From positions 1,116,001 to 1,180,000 of the forward strand of contig NZ_CP043808.1 of assembly GCF_008386315.1 (NCBI RefSeq): a stretch of 64,000 nt of DNA, read 5' to 3'. The stretch's first letter is position 1; each line of letters begins with the position of its first letter. Below, piece by piece: positions 7,697-16,897 of the stretch. A model generated the notes under the pieces. It ran no database searches and was not told the origin of the DNA. It worked only from the letters and a program-made list of their open reading frames with translations. This DNA comes from Serinicoccus marinus DSM 15273 (GTDB lineage Bacteria; Actinomycetota; Actinomycetes; Actinomycetales; Dermatophilaceae). The translations under genes were made by a program, and so were the position numbers.

Positions 7697-9535
7697 TCAG
7701 CGCCGGGAGTAGATCGCCTCGATCTGCTCCGCGAGCGCCTCGGCCACCCGGGCGCGCCGCACCTTCAGCGAGGGCGTGAGCAGCCCGGAGGCGATCGTCA
7801 GGTCCTCGGGCAGCACGGTGAAGGCGCGTATCGACTCGGCACGGCTCACGGTGGCGTTGGCCGCGTCGACCGCCTGCTGGATCTCCTCGTGCACGCGGGG
7901 GTGAGCAGCCACCTGCGCGGCGTCCAGCCTGGCGAGCCCGTGGGTATCCAGCCACTCGGGCAGCACCTGCTCGTCCAGGGTGACCAGCGCCGCGACGAAC
8001 GGTCGGCCCTCGCCGACGACGACGCACTGGGAGACCAGCGGCGCAGCCCGCACCCGGTCCTCCAGCGGGCCGGGGGAGACGTTCTTGCCGCCGGCGGTGA
8101 CGATGAGGTCCTTGAGCCGCCCGGTGATGCGCAGGAAGCCGTCCTCGTCGAGCTCGCCGAGGTCGCCGGTCCGCAGCCACCCGTCCTCCAGGGCGGCCCG
8201 CGTCGCCTCGGCGTCCCCGCGGTAGCCGCGGAAGACTCCGACCCCGCGCACCAGGATCTCGCCGGTGTCGTCGACCCGGACCGCGGTGCCGGGCACCGGC
8301 CGCCCGACCGTGCCGATGCGGATCATGTCCGGCGTGTTGACCGTGGCCGGAGCCGTGGTCTCGGTCAGCCCGTAGCCCTCGAGCACGACCAGGCCCATCC
8401 CGCGGTAGAAGTGCCCGAGACGCTCCCCGAGCGCCGCCCCGCCGGAGATGGCGTAGCGCACCTCACCGCCGAGCGCGGCGCGCAGCCGCCGCAGCACGAG
8501 ACGGTCCGCGAGCGCGTGCCGCGCCCGCAGCGTCACCCCGACCGTGCCGGAGTCCAGGCCGCGGCTGTAGGCCTCGGCGACCCCGGCCGCCCACCGGAAG
8601 AGCCGCAGCCGGGCCGCACCGCCACGGGCGGCGCTCTGCTCGGCGGAGGTGTGGATCTTCTCGAAGACGCGCGGGACGGACAGCAGGAAGGTCGGGCGGA
8701 AGCCCGCGAGGTCGTCGAGCACGGTGCTCGGGTCCGGCGTGTGCCCCATCCGGACCCCGGAGTGCAGGCAGACCACCTGGATGAAGCGGGCGAAGACGTG
8801 CGCCAGGGGGAGGAAGATCAGGTTGGCCGCACCGGGTGCGTCGACGATCTCGGCCAGCCGTTCGGTGGCGTTCTCGACCAGCGACATGAGGTTGTCGTGC
8901 GTGATCTCGCAGCCCTTGGCGCGCCCCGTGGTGCCCGAGGTGTAGATGATCGTGGCCAGGTCGCCGCGGTCCAGGGCGCTGCGCCGCTGCTCCAGGGCCT
9001 CGTCGGCGACCTCCGCACCGGCCGCGGCGAGCTCCGCCAACGACCCGGTCTCGATCTGCCAGACGTCCCGGAGCCCGTCGAGGCCGTCGCGGGCGTGGGA
9101 GACCGTCGCCATCATGGCGGCGTCCTCGACGACGACGGCCACCGCGCCGGAATCCTGGCAGATCCAGCGCACCTGCTCGGTAGAGCTGGTCTCGTAGATC
9201 GGGACCGGCACGGCGCCGACCGTCCACAGCGCCAGGTCCGTCAGGGTCCACTCCAGCCGGGTGCGGCTCATCAGCCCGACACGGTCACCGACGTCGATGC
9301 CGGCGGCCACGAAACCCTTGGCGAGCGCGTCTACCCGCCGCTGCAGCTCGCTCGCGGTGAGGTCCTGCCAGGCGCCGTCGTGCCGTACCGAGACCATCAC
9401 CCGGTCCGGCTGGGTGCGGGCCCAGCGCCGCGGGTAGTCGGCGACGGTGCCCGGTCGGGCGTCGGGGACGAGTGAGGGCACGGTCACCTCGGGCACGCGG
9501 GTCTCCAGTTCGGGCGTGGGCAGGTCGTGGCGCAA
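7697..9535 (-). CDS. fadD: Long-chain fatty acid-CoA ligase (AMP-binding)
   Basis: 612 residues, normal for FadD15-type ligases. Activates fatty acids to acyl-CoA via acyl-AMP. The phosphate-binding loop YTSGTTGRAKGCEITHDNL (about 185-205), the adenylate motif GYGLTETTA, WLRTGDLGELDEDGFLRITG with its catalytic aspartate, and the lysine region GRLKDLIVTAGGKNVSP are all present. The predicted start is TTG 9535 (MRHDLPTPELE); no better start was seen. A TAGGGT box is 11 bases upstream. It occupies the position of Rv2187 in the Mycobacterium block and is divergent from the ROK kinase. Confidence 0.92.
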   Translation of the reverse strand: MRHDLPTPELETRVPEVTVPSLVPDARPGTVADYPRRWARTQPDRVMVSVRHDGAWQDLTASELQRRVDALAKGFVAAGIDVGDRVGLMSRTRLEWTLTDLALWTVGAVPVPIYETSSTEQVRWICQDSGAVAVVVEDAAMMATVSHARDGLDGLRDVWQIETGSLAELAAAGAEVADEALEQRRSALDRGDLATIIYTSGTTGRAKGCEITHDNLMSLVENATERLAEIVDAPGAANLIFLPLAHVFARFIQVVCLHSGVRMGHTPDPSTVLDDLAGFRPTFLLSVPRVFEKIHTSAEQSAARGGAARLRLFRWAAGVAEAYSRGLDSGTVGVTLRARHALADRLVLRRLRAALGGEVRYAISGGAALGERLGHFYRGMGLVVLEGYGLTETTAPATVNTPDMIRIGTVGRPVPGTAVRVDDTGEILVRGVGVFRGYRGDAEATRAALEDGWLRTGDLGELDEDGFLRITGRLKDLIVTAGGKNVSPGPLEDRVRAAPLVSQCVVVGEGRPFVAALVTLDEQVLPEWLDTHGLARLDAAQVAAHPRVHEEIQQAVDAANATVSRAESIRAFTVLPEDLTIASGLLTPSLKVRRARVAEALAEQIEAIYSRR

Positions 9536-9546
9536 TCAGCCTGGTC

Positions 9547-9569
9547 ACCCTACCCGTGCCCGCTAGGGT
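9547..9569. promoter_or_regulatory. Divergent promoter pair between fadD and ROK kinase
   Basis: Two back-to-back TAGGGT boxes: 9547-9552 on the minus strand (for fadD, 11 bases before TTG 9535) and 9564-9569 on the plus strand (six bases before GTG 9576, leaderless). The 40-base gap leaves room for little else. Confidence 0.5.
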
Positions 9570-9575
9570 GACCGG

Positions 9576-10532
9576 GTGAGCATCTGCGTGGGCGTGGACA
9601 TCGGTGGGACCAAGATCGCGGCCAGCGCGGTGGCCGAGGGAGCGATCCTGGAGCAGGCGCTGCGGGAGACCCCGGCCCAGGCGCCCGACGACATCGTCGC
9701 GGCCGTCGGTGACGTGGTCCGAGAGCTGCAGGAGCGGCTGGGGGCCGACGCCCCGGTGGAGGCGGTGGGCGTGGCCTGCGCCGGGTTCATCGACCGCGGC
9801 GGCGACGTCGTGGTCTTCGCCCCCAACCTCGCCTGGCGCGACGAGCCGCTCCGCTCCCGCCTCGAGGAGGCGACCGGCCTCCCGGTGGTGCTCGAGAACG
9901 ACGCCAACGCGGCCGCCTGGGGCGAGTTCCGTTTCGGGGCGGCCCGCGACGTCGAGGAGATGGTGCTCATCACCCTCGGCACCGGGGTCGGTGGCGGCAT
10001 CGTCGTCGACGGCGAGCTGGTGCGCGGCAGCCACGGGATGGGGGCCGAGGTCGGGCACATGCGGATGGTCCCCGACGGGCACCGCTGCGGCTGCGGCAAC
10101 AAGGGGTGCTGGGAGGTGTATGCCTCCGGCAGCGCCCTGGTGCGCGAGGCCCGCGAGCTGGTGGCCGGGGGCAGCCCGCACGCCGGCGCCCTCGCCGACG
10201 CCTGCGCGGGCGACCCCCAGGCCATCAACGGCGTCATGGTCACCACCGTGGCGCAGCAGGGTGACCCCGCGGCCCGGGAGCTGCTCGAGGACGTCGGACG
10301 GTGGGCCGGCGAGGGGCTGGCCAGCCTCGCCGCGATCCTGGACCCCGGGCTCCTGGTCATCGGCGGTGGCGTCTCCGCCGCCGGCGACCTCGTGCTGACC
10401 CCGGCCCGGGCGGCCTTCGCCCGCAACCTCACCGGGCGGGGACACCGCGACGTCACCCCCGTGGTGCTCGCCGAGCTCGGCAACGACGCCGGGATGATCG
10501 GCGCCGCGGACCTGGCCTCGCGACGCGTGTGA
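9576..10532 (+). CDS. ROK family sugar kinase (probable glucokinase)
   Basis: 318 residues, typical of glucokinases. The N-terminal ATP-binding motif GVDIGGTKIAAS, sugar-binding ENDANAAAWGEF, LGTGVGGGIV, and the ROK zinc signature CGCGNKGCWEVYASG (about 168-183) are intact. Predicted to phosphorylate glucose or a related hexose in the cytosol. The GTG start is leaderless with TAGGGT. A second ROK gene overlaps its end, apparently a tandem duplicate: the sugar-binding and zinc-motif segments are strikingly similar. ATP versus polyphosphate specificity cannot be read from sequence. Confidence 0.92.
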   Translation: MSICVGVDIGGTKIAASAVAEGAILEQALRETPAQAPDDIVAAVGDVVRELQERLGADAPVEAVGVACAGFIDRGGDVVVFAPNLAWRDEPLRSRLEEATGLPVVLENDANAAAWGEFRFGAARDVEEMVLITLGTGVGGGIVVDGELVRGSHGMGAEVGHMRMVPDGHRCGCGNKGCWEVYASGSALVREARELVAGGSPHAGALADACAGDPQAINGVMVTTVAQQGDPAARELLEDVGRWAGEGLASLAAILDPGLLVIGGGVSAAGDLVLTPARAAFARNLTGRGHRDVTPVVLAELGNDAGMIGAADLASRRV

Positions 10533-11549
10533 GCGAGCCCTCCGGCAGCGACCACCCGGCCCTGGCGGTCGGGATCGACGTCGGTGGGACCCGCATCAAG
10601 GGCGGGCTGGTCGACGACGACGGTGCTCTCCTCGACGTGCGGGTGCGGTCCACACCGGGACGGTCCGCACCTGCCGCCGAGGTCGAGGACGTCATCACCG
10701 CCCTGGTCGGCGACCTGACCGGGCTCGCGGCGGCGCGTCGCCGGGACGTGGCGGCGGTCGGGGTCGGCGCCGCAGGCTTCGTGGACGCCCGGCGCGGGAC
10801 GGTCGTCTTCGCACCACAACCTGTCCTGGCGGGACGAGCCGCTGCAGGAGCGCCTCGGGCGGCGGCTCGACCGGCCGGTGCTGGTCGACAACGACGCCCA
10901 CGCCGCGGCCTGGGCCGAGCACCGGTTCGGGGCGGGCCGGGGCGAGAGCCACCTCGTCATGCTCACCCTCGGCACCGGCATCGGTGGTGCGATCCTCACC
11001 GACGGCCGGCTGCAGCGGGGCAGGCACGGCCTGGCCGGCGAGTTCGGGCACCAGCAGCTCGTCCCGGACGGGCGTCGCTGCGAGTGCGGCAACCGGGGCT
11101 GCTGGGAGCAGTACGCCTCGGCCGGCGTGCTGGCCCGGACCGCGCGCGAGGTCGTCCAGGCCGGTGGCGAGCACGCGACCGGCTGGCCCGGCCTGCGGGG
11201 GCGACGCCGGGCTGCTGCGTGGCGAGCACGTGACGCAGGCGGCGCAGGAGGGCGACCCGGCGGCGCGGGAGATCCTCGCCGACGTCGGCCGGTGGCTCGG
11301 GACCGGTCTGGCCGGGGTGGTCGCGGCCCTCGACCCGGGGACCGTCGTGATCGGGGCGGGGCCGGGCTCGCCGGCGAGCTGCTGCTCGGCCCGGCCAGAG
11401 AGAGCCTGGCCCGCCGTCTGGTGGGCCGCGGACACCGCCCGCTGCCGGTGGTGGTGGCCGCCTCGCTGGGCGCCTCGGCGGGGCTGGTCGGCGCTGCGGA
11501 CCTCGCCCGCGCCGAGGTCTCCCGCCGCGGCGGCGACGGTCGCGGGTGA
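10529..11549 (+). pseudogene. Second ROK family kinase, broken by three frameshifts
   Basis: GTG 10529 overlaps the stop of the upstream ROK gene. The protein begins with GIDVGGTRIKGGLVDDDG and continues through LTLGTGIGGAIL, the zinc motif CECGNRGCWEQYASAG and a normal C-terminus, but in three reading frames. Breaks lie near 10817 (one extra C; removing it restores FAPNLSWRDEPL, as in the paralogue), near 11185-11193, and near 11355. Codon quality is high on both sides of each break. Either a very recent pseudogene or, more likely given similar indels elsewhere, an intact gene with sequencing errors. Confidence 0.85.
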
Positions 11550-11608
11550 GGCGGCGCCCGGCATACCCGCATCGCGGACCAGCGCGAGGCCTGGGGGAGG
11601 ATGGACCC

Positions 11609-12294
11609 ATGACCTCGCTGCGCGTCGCCTCCTACAACATCCGAGGACTCAAGGACGACGCCGCGGCCGCCGCGCAGGTGGTCCGCGCCCTGGCCCCGGA
11701 CGTGCTCCTGCTGCAGGAGGTCCCGCGGTACCCGGCGTCGGAGTACGCCATCAGCGCCTTCGCCCGCTCCTGCGACCTGCTGTGGTCGGGGCGGACGAGG
11801 CTGGTGAGCGGCACCGGCCTCATGACCGCGCTCCGGGTGACCGCCGAGGACTCGCAGGACCGCCGGCTCGGCGTCGGGCTGCGGGAGAACCCGCGCAGCT
11901 ACACCGTCACCCGGGTGCGGCTGCCCGACGGTCCCCGAGCCAGCGTGGTCTCGATCCACCTCTCGCTGCGACCCGACCAGCGCGCGCAGCACGCACGCAC
12001 GGTGCTGACCGAGCTGGCGGCCGACCCGCCTTCCCCGACGACGAGCCGCTGGTCGTGGGGGGCGATCTCAACGAGGAGCGCGACGGGGCCGCGTGGGGAG
12101 CCATCGGCGAGGCGCTGGTCGAGGTGTCCGCGGACCGACCGACCTTCCCCGCCCACCAGCCGCACCGTCTCATCGACGCGATCTTCGCCCGCGGCCACGC
12201 GTCCGCGACCCCCGGGGACCCGGCGCTGCTCGACGGGATGCCCGTCACGAGGGCGAGCGACCACCTGCCGGTCTGGGTCGACCTCGAGCTCTGA
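11609..12294 (+). CDS. Endonuclease/exonuclease/phosphatase family protein (one frameshift)
   Basis: About 228 residues when repaired. It starts MTSLRVASYNIRGLKDD with the EEP metal-site Asn, has VLLLQEVPR carrying the catalytic Glu, then GGDLNEERD and ASDHLPVWVDLEL carrying the C-terminal Asp-His pair. The N-terminal half and C-terminal third are in different frames; one missing base near 12028 (CCGCC should read CCGGCC) joins them. ATG 11609 follows GGAGG at eight bases. The substrate (DNA, phosphoester or inositol phosphate) is unknown. Confidence 0.85.
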
Positions 12295-12749
12295 TCAGAC
12301 CCGGGCCCCGTCGTCCCCGTCGAAGGGTTGTCGGCGTCGGGGCTGACGCAGGACGAGGAGCACGAAGCCCGCGACGGCGAGCAGCATGCCGAGCGCGGCG
12401 AACCACCGGTCCAGCAGCGGCACGATCGCCGAGAAGACCACGAGCAACGGACCGACGACCAGACCGACCACGATGCCCCAGAAGTGGAGATCGCCGGCGG
12501 GCAGCGGCGGCGGCGGGGAGGGACGAAGTGGTCCTCCTCCTCCGGCGGCTCGTAGGAGCGGTGGTCGGTCGCCATCCCCTCCGGTGTCCGGGTCCCGTGG
12601 TGGGAGGCCGGTGGCTCGGCGGGCCACGGCGGGTTCACCGTATGCCCCTGCGCCCCGGCACCGTCCTCGCGCAGCCCGGCGACGATGTCCCGGAACGCGC
12701 GGTCGACGTCGGGGTCGCCGGGGCCGTTCTCGGGGCTGGACGAGGTCAC
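12295..12749 (-). CDS. Small membrane protein with proline stretch (one frameshift)
   Basis: About 150 residues after repair. The N-terminus MTSSSPENGPGDPDVDRAF is acidic and soluble. A poly-proline segment near EEEDHFVPP follows, then two hydrophobic helices (FWGIVVGLVVGPLLVVFSAI and FAALGMLLAVAGFVLLVL) and a short cytosolic tail. The reading frame changes in the repeated CCG run near 12515-12530. Similar actinobacterial proteins with an F-x-PPPPPPLP motif before a membrane pair have no assigned function. The start is GTG 12749, and the gene converges with the EEP gene with adjacent stops. Confidence 0.65.
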
Positions 12750-12866
12750 ACCCCGTCAGTCTCGCACGGCCCTGTGGCGCCAGCATGGTCGATCCGGGTG
12801 GTCGGGGGTAGAGTCGGCGCGCACCCCAGCCCGATCCACGGCGACGACGCCACCAGGAGGACCACG

Positions 12867-13760
12867 TTGATCTACTGGATCCTCAAGCACTTCGTCGTCG
12901 GGCCGCCGATCAGGGCGATCTTCCGTCCCTGGATCGAGGGTCGCCAGCACGTCCCGGAGCAGGGCGCGGCCATCCTGGCCAGCAACCACCTGTCCTTCTC
13001 CGACTCGATCTTCCTGCCGCTCATGGTCCACCGGCGCATCACCTTCCCCGCCAAGATGGAGTACTTCACCGGCACCGGGGTCAAGGGGTGGCTGACCAAG
13101 CTGTTCTTCACGTCCACCGGGCAGATCCCCATCGACCGCTCCGGCGGGTCGGCGTCCATGGCCGCCCTCGAGCAGGGCCTCGAGGTGCTGCGGCGCGGCG
13201 AGCTCTTCGGCATCTACCCCGAGGGCACCCGCAGCCCGGACGGCAAGCTCTACCGCGGCAAGACCGGGATGGCGCGGATGGCGCTGGAGGCCGACGTGCC
13301 GATCATCCCCTGCGCCATGATCGACACCGACAAGGCGCAGCCCACGGGGCAGCGCATCCCCAACGTCGTGCAGGTCGGGGTGCGCATCGGCCGGCCCATG
13401 CACTTCCCGGAGCACGCCGGCCGCAGCGAGGACCACGCCATCCTGCGGCAGATCACCGACGAGGTGATGGCCGAGCTGCAGCGGCTCTCCGGCCAGGAGT
13501 ACGTCGACGAGTACGCCGCCACCGTCAAGGAGCGGCTGACCGCGCGCGCCCGCGCCGGGGTCGAGCAGGCCCGGGTCGGCATCGAGCACGCCGCGGAGCG
13601 GGCCCGCGAGGGACTGGAGCACGCGGGGGAGCGCGCCAAGGAAGGCCTGGGGCAGGCCAAGGGCGACCTCGCCGACGCCACCGGGCGGGCCCGGGAGAAC
13701 CTCGCCGAGCGGCGGGCACGCCGGCATCCCGACACCGAGCTGGCGCCGCCGCAGGACTGA
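12867..13760 (+). CDS. plsC: 1-acyl-sn-glycerol-3-phosphate acyltransferase with amphipathic C-terminal repeats
   Basis: 297 residues. Adds the second acyl chain to lysophosphatidic acid at the membrane. The HX4D catalytic motif NHLSFSD is at 40-46, EGTRSPDGK near 118, and the substrate motif VPIIPCAM near 148. After about residue 225 comes an unusual tail of 11-residue repeats (RAGVEQARVGI, RAREGLEHAGE, RAKEGLGQAKG and so on), predicted as a long amphipathic helix. TTG start, supported by AGGAGG six bases upstream. A TAGAGT box at 12809-12814 implies a leader of about 45 bases. Occupies the Rv2182 position. Confidence 0.93.
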   Translation: MIYWILKHFVVGPPIRAIFRPWIEGRQHVPEQGAAILASNHLSFSDSIFLPLMVHRRITFPAKMEYFTGTGVKGWLTKLFFTSTGQIPIDRSGGSASMAALEQGLEVLRRGELFGIYPEGTRSPDGKLYRGKTGMARMALEADVPIIPCAMIDTDKAQPTGQRIPNVVQVGVRIGRPMHFPEHAGRSEDHAILRQITDEVMAELQRLSGQEYVDEYAATVKERLTARARAGVEQARVGIEHAAERAREGLEHAGERAKEGLGQAKGDLADATGRARENLAERRARRHPDTELAPPQD

Positions 13761-13790
13761 CGCCGCGTCAGACGACCCCAAGCCGTCTCC

Positions 13791-13796
13791 TACGAT
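13791..13796 (+). promoter_or_regulatory. Leaderless -10 box (TACGAT) for DAHP synthase
   Basis: TACGAT six bases before GTG 13803, without a ribosome binding site. Confidence 0.5.
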
Positions 13797-13802
13797 GGTG
13801 CG

Positions 13803-15170
13803 GTGAGCATCGACCTCAGCGGACTGGCCACCTCGGGCGGCCATGACATCGACTGGCCCGACCTGCCGGCCCGGCAGCAGCCGACGTGGGACGACACGGC
13901 GGCCCTGGCCCAGACCCTGTCGGTGCTCTCCACCTATCCGCCGCTGGTCTTCGCCGGTGAGTGCGACCAGCTGCGCCAGCGGATGGCCGCGGTCGCGGCC
14001 GGGGACGCCTTCACGCTCCAGGGCGGCGACTGCGCCGAGACGCTCGCGGACGTCACCGGTCCCAACATCCGGGACCGGATCAAGACGATCCTGCAGATGG
14101 CGGTGGTGCTCACCTACGGCGCCGGGCTGCCGATCGTCAAGGTCGGGCGGATGGCGGGCCAGTTCGCCAAGCCGCGCAGCGCCGACACCGAGACCCGCGA
14201 CGGCGTCACCCTGCCCGCCTACCGCGGCGACATGGTCAACGGCTTCGAGTTCACCCCCGAGGCCCGCCGACCCGACCCCGAGCGGTTGCTGCGCTGCTAC
14301 CACGCGAGCTCGGCCACCTTGAACCTCGTGCGCGGCTTCACCAGCGGCGGTTTCGCGGACCTGCGCAGCGTGCACGCCTGGAACAAGGGCTTCCTGACCG
14401 GGCCTGCGCAGGCGCGCTACGAGCAGATGGCGGGGCACATCGACCGGGCGGTGCGCTTCCTGGAGGCCTCGGGGGTCGCCGACGCCGAGGAGATGCGGCG
14501 CGTCGAGTTCTACTCCGCGCACGAGGCGCTGGTGCTGGACTACGAGCGCCCCATGGTCCGTCGCGACCACCGCACCGGGCTGCTCTACGACACCTCCAGC
14601 CACCTGGTCTGGGTGGGGGAGCGGACCCGCGACCTGGACGGTGCGCACATCGACTTCGTCTCCCGGATCCAGAACCCCGTCGCGGTGAAGCTCGGCCCGA
14701 CCGCCGACCGGGAGACCGTCCTCGCACTCATGGACCGGATCGACCCCGACCGCACCCCGGGACGGCTCACCTTCATCACCCGGATGGGTGCCGGGAAGAT
14801 CCGGGACGTCCTGCCCTCCCTGCTCGGCTCGCTCGGCGAGGACGCGCGCAGGGTCGCGTGGGTGTGCGACCCCATGCACGGCAACACCTTCACCTCGCCC
14901 AGCGGCTTCAAGACCCGCCGCTTCGAGGACGTCGTGGATGAGGTGCGCGGCTTCTTCGAGGCGCACGCGGAGGCGGGGACGCACCCCGGCGGCATCCACG
15001 TGGAGCTGACCGGCAACGACGTCACCGAGTGCGTCGGCGGCACCACCCCGGTCGACCTGGACGACCTGGGCCTGCGCTACGAGACGCTGTGCGACCCGCG
15101 GCTCAACCACCAGCAGAGCCTGGAGCTGGCCTTCGTCGTGGCCGAGATGCTGGAGCGGGGCGGGCGCTGA
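13803..15170 (+). CDS. aroG: Class II 3-deoxy-7-phosphoheptulonate synthase
   Basis: 455 residues, full length for the class II (plant/actinobacterial) enzyme. First step of the shikimate pathway, condensing PEP and erythrose 4-phosphate. Conserved stretches include LQGGDCAET, KVGRMAGQFAKPRS, NLVRGFTSGGFADL, FYSAHEALVLDYERPM, SSHLVWVGERTRDLDGAHID and CDPMHGNT. Leaderless GTG start. In M. tuberculosis the homologue lies next to pknL, as here. The downstream threonine aldolase starts one base after its stop. Confidence 0.95.
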   Translation: MSIDLSGLATSGGHDIDWPDLPARQQPTWDDTAALAQTLSVLSTYPPLVFAGECDQLRQRMAAVAAGDAFTLQGGDCAETLADVTGPNIRDRIKTILQMAVVLTYGAGLPIVKVGRMAGQFAKPRSADTETRDGVTLPAYRGDMVNGFEFTPEARRPDPERLLRCYHASSATLNLVRGFTSGGFADLRSVHAWNKGFLTGPAQARYEQMAGHIDRAVRFLEASGVADAEEMRRVEFYSAHEALVLDYERPMVRRDHRTGLLYDTSSHLVWVGERTRDLDGAHIDFVSRIQNPVAVKLGPTADRETVLALMDRIDPDRTPGRLTFITRMGAGKIRDVLPSLLGSLGEDARRVAWVCDPMHGNTFTSPSGFKTRRFEDVVDEVRGFFEAHAEAGTHPGGIHVELTGNDVTECVGGTTPVDLDDLGLRYETLCDPRLNHQQSLELAFVVAEMLERGGR

Positions 15171-15171
15171 G

Positions 15172-16245
15172 GTGGGCGACCGACAGGGGATGGTCGCCGA
15201 CCTGCGCTCGGACACCCTGACCCGTCCGACGCCCGGCATGCGGGCCGCCATGCTCGAGGCCGAGGTGGGCGACGACGTCTACGGCGAGGACCCCACCGTC
15301 GCCGAGCTCGAGGAGCAGGTCGCGCGGCTGCTCGGCCACGAGGCCGCGCTGTTCATGCCCACCGGCTCCATGGCCAACCAGGTCGGGCTGCGGCTGCACG
15401 CGGGACCGGGGCAGGAGGTCATCAGCGACCACCTCGCGCACGTGCTGCGCGCCGAGCTGGGCGCGGCGGCGGCATACTCCGGCATCACGACGCGCAGCTG
15501 GGTGGCCGAGCGTGGGCGCCTGGACGTCGAGACGGCACTGCGCGTGATGGTGCCCGACGGCGGCGCCTACCAGGTCAGCACGGCCTGCGTCGTGGTCGAG
15601 AACACCCACAACTTCGGGGGCGGCACGGTCCAGCCGCTGCCCGAGCTGCGGCGGCTGCGGCAGCGGACGCAGGAGGCCGGGGTCGGGGTCCACCTGGACG
15701 GCGCCCGGCTGTGGAACGCGCACGTCGCCACCGGGGTGGCGCTCGCCGACTACGGCGCCTGCGCCGACACCGTCTCGGTCTGCCTCTCCAAGGGTCTCGG
15801 TGCCCCGGTCGGGTCGGTGCTGGCCGCCTCGGCGGAGCGGATCGGGCAGGCCCGGATCCTGCGCAAGCGGATGGGCGGCGGGATGCGCCAGGTCGGGATG
15901 CTCGCCGCCGCCGGACGGTATGCCCTCGAGCACCAGCTGGAGCGCCTCGCCGAGGACCACCGGCGCGCGGCCGAGGTCGCCGCCGCGGTCGGTGAGCAGC
16001 TTCCCGAGGTGGTCGACCCCGCCACGGTGGAGACCAACATCCTCGTGCTCGACGTCGGCGCGGCCGGCTGGTCGGCCGCCGACTTCGTGACGCGGGTCGG
16101 CGACCGCGGGGTGCACGGCTACCCGACCGACGCCCGGCACGCCCGCTTCGTGTGGCACCTCGACGTCGACGACGCCATGACCGGGCATACCGCCGACGTC
16201 CTGGTCGCGGTGCTCGGGGAGCGGCGGACCGGCGCGGGGTCGTGA
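15172..16245 (+). CDS. ltaE: Low-specificity L-threonine aldolase / beta-eliminating lyase
   Basis: 357 residues, fold type I PLP enzyme. Cleaves threonine (often allo-threonine) to glycine and acetaldehyde. Signature segments are DLRSDTLTRPTPGMRAAM, GDDVYGEDPTVAELE, FMPTGSMANQ, HLDGARLWNAHVA and SVCLSKGLGAPVGS with the PLP lysine at about K207. The GTG start is one base after the DAHP synthase stop, so the two are likely co-transcribed. The stop overlaps the next gene's start (TGATG). Confidence 0.92.
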   Translation: MGDRQGMVADLRSDTLTRPTPGMRAAMLEAEVGDDVYGEDPTVAELEEQVARLLGHEAALFMPTGSMANQVGLRLHAGPGQEVISDHLAHVLRAELGAAAAYSGITTRSWVAERGRLDVETALRVMVPDGGAYQVSTACVVVENTHNFGGGTVQPLPELRRLRQRTQEAGVGVHLDGARLWNAHVATGVALADYGACADTVSVCLSKGLGAPVGSVLAASAERIGQARILRKRMGGGMRQVGMLAAAGRYALEHQLERLAEDHRRAAEVAAAVGEQLPEVVDPATVETNILVLDVGAAGWSAADFVTRVGDRGVHGYPTDARHARFVWHLDVDDAMTGHTADVLVAVLGERRTGAGS

Positions 16246-16847
16246 TGACGCCGGGGGGTCGTTCCGGTCGTGACCCGGTTCGCGGGCTGCCGCCCGGACA
16301 GCGCGCGACCCGGACGTGGCGCGCGTCCCACTACGGTCGGGTGCCGACCCTCGAGGCCGAGGGGTGGACGCTGCGCGTGGGTGGGGAGACGCTGGACGGC
16401 GGGGTGCGGGTGCTGACCTGGGAGGACCTGGCGGACCTGCCCGACGTGGAGGTCGAGGCCGACCTGCACTGCGTGGACCGGCACAGCGTGACCGGGCTGC
16501 GGTGGGGCGGCGTCCGGATGCGCGACGTCCTGGCCTTGGCCCCGCCGGCACCAGGGTCGGAGCACGTGCTCCTGGCCGCGGTGCGCGGCTACGCCGCCGC
16601 GGTGCACCTGGAGGAGCTGCGCCACCCCGACGCGCTGCTGGCGCACAGCGTCGACGGCGAGCCGCTCAGCCCGGAGCACGGGTGGCCGGCCCGGGTCGTG
16701 CTGCCGCACCTCTACGGCTTCAAGGGACCCAAGTGGGTGGTCGAGGCGACCTACCACCGTGAGCCGCAGCAGGGATGGTGGGAGTCGCACGGCTACCACC
16801 CGCGTGGCCGGGTGGCCCGGGAGGAACGCTTCGCGCACCAGGACTGA
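16245..16847 (+). CDS. Molybdopterin-dependent oxidoreductase (sulfite oxidase fold)
   Basis: 200 residues: only the molybdopterin domain, as in YedY/MsrP-type proteins. The molybdenum-ligand cysteine is C76 in DLHCVDRHSVTGLRWGGVRM. The pterin-contact region YGFKGPKWV and the C-terminal GWWESHGYHPRGRV are also typical. No signal peptide, Tat motif or heme domain is visible, unlike periplasmic MsrP, so a cytosolic role is inferred; the substrate is unknown. ATG 16245 overlaps the aldolase stop; GTG 16242 is an equal alternative. Confidence 0.87.
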   Translation: MTPGGRSGRDPVRGLPPGQRATRTWRASHYGRVPTLEAEGWTLRVGGETLDGGVRVLTWEDLADLPDVEVEADLHCVDRHSVTGLRWGGVRMRDVLALAPPAPGSEHVLLAAVRGYAAAVHLEELRHPDALLAHSVDGEPLSPEHGWPARVVLPHLYGFKGPKWVVEATYHREPQQGWWESHGYHPRGRVAREERFAHQD

Positions 16848-16897
16848 ACGGGGGCTGGGATGTGGCTGACGACCCCGGGCGGCGCCGACCGAGCGGA

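Noticed and set aside
9563..11992. Long minus-strand ORFs opposite the two ROK genes (also 12756-15251, 20946-23099, 54692-56509, 56545-58674, 938-2695)
   Set aside because: All lie antisense to well-supported genes and show Arg/Pro/Ala-biased shadow composition.
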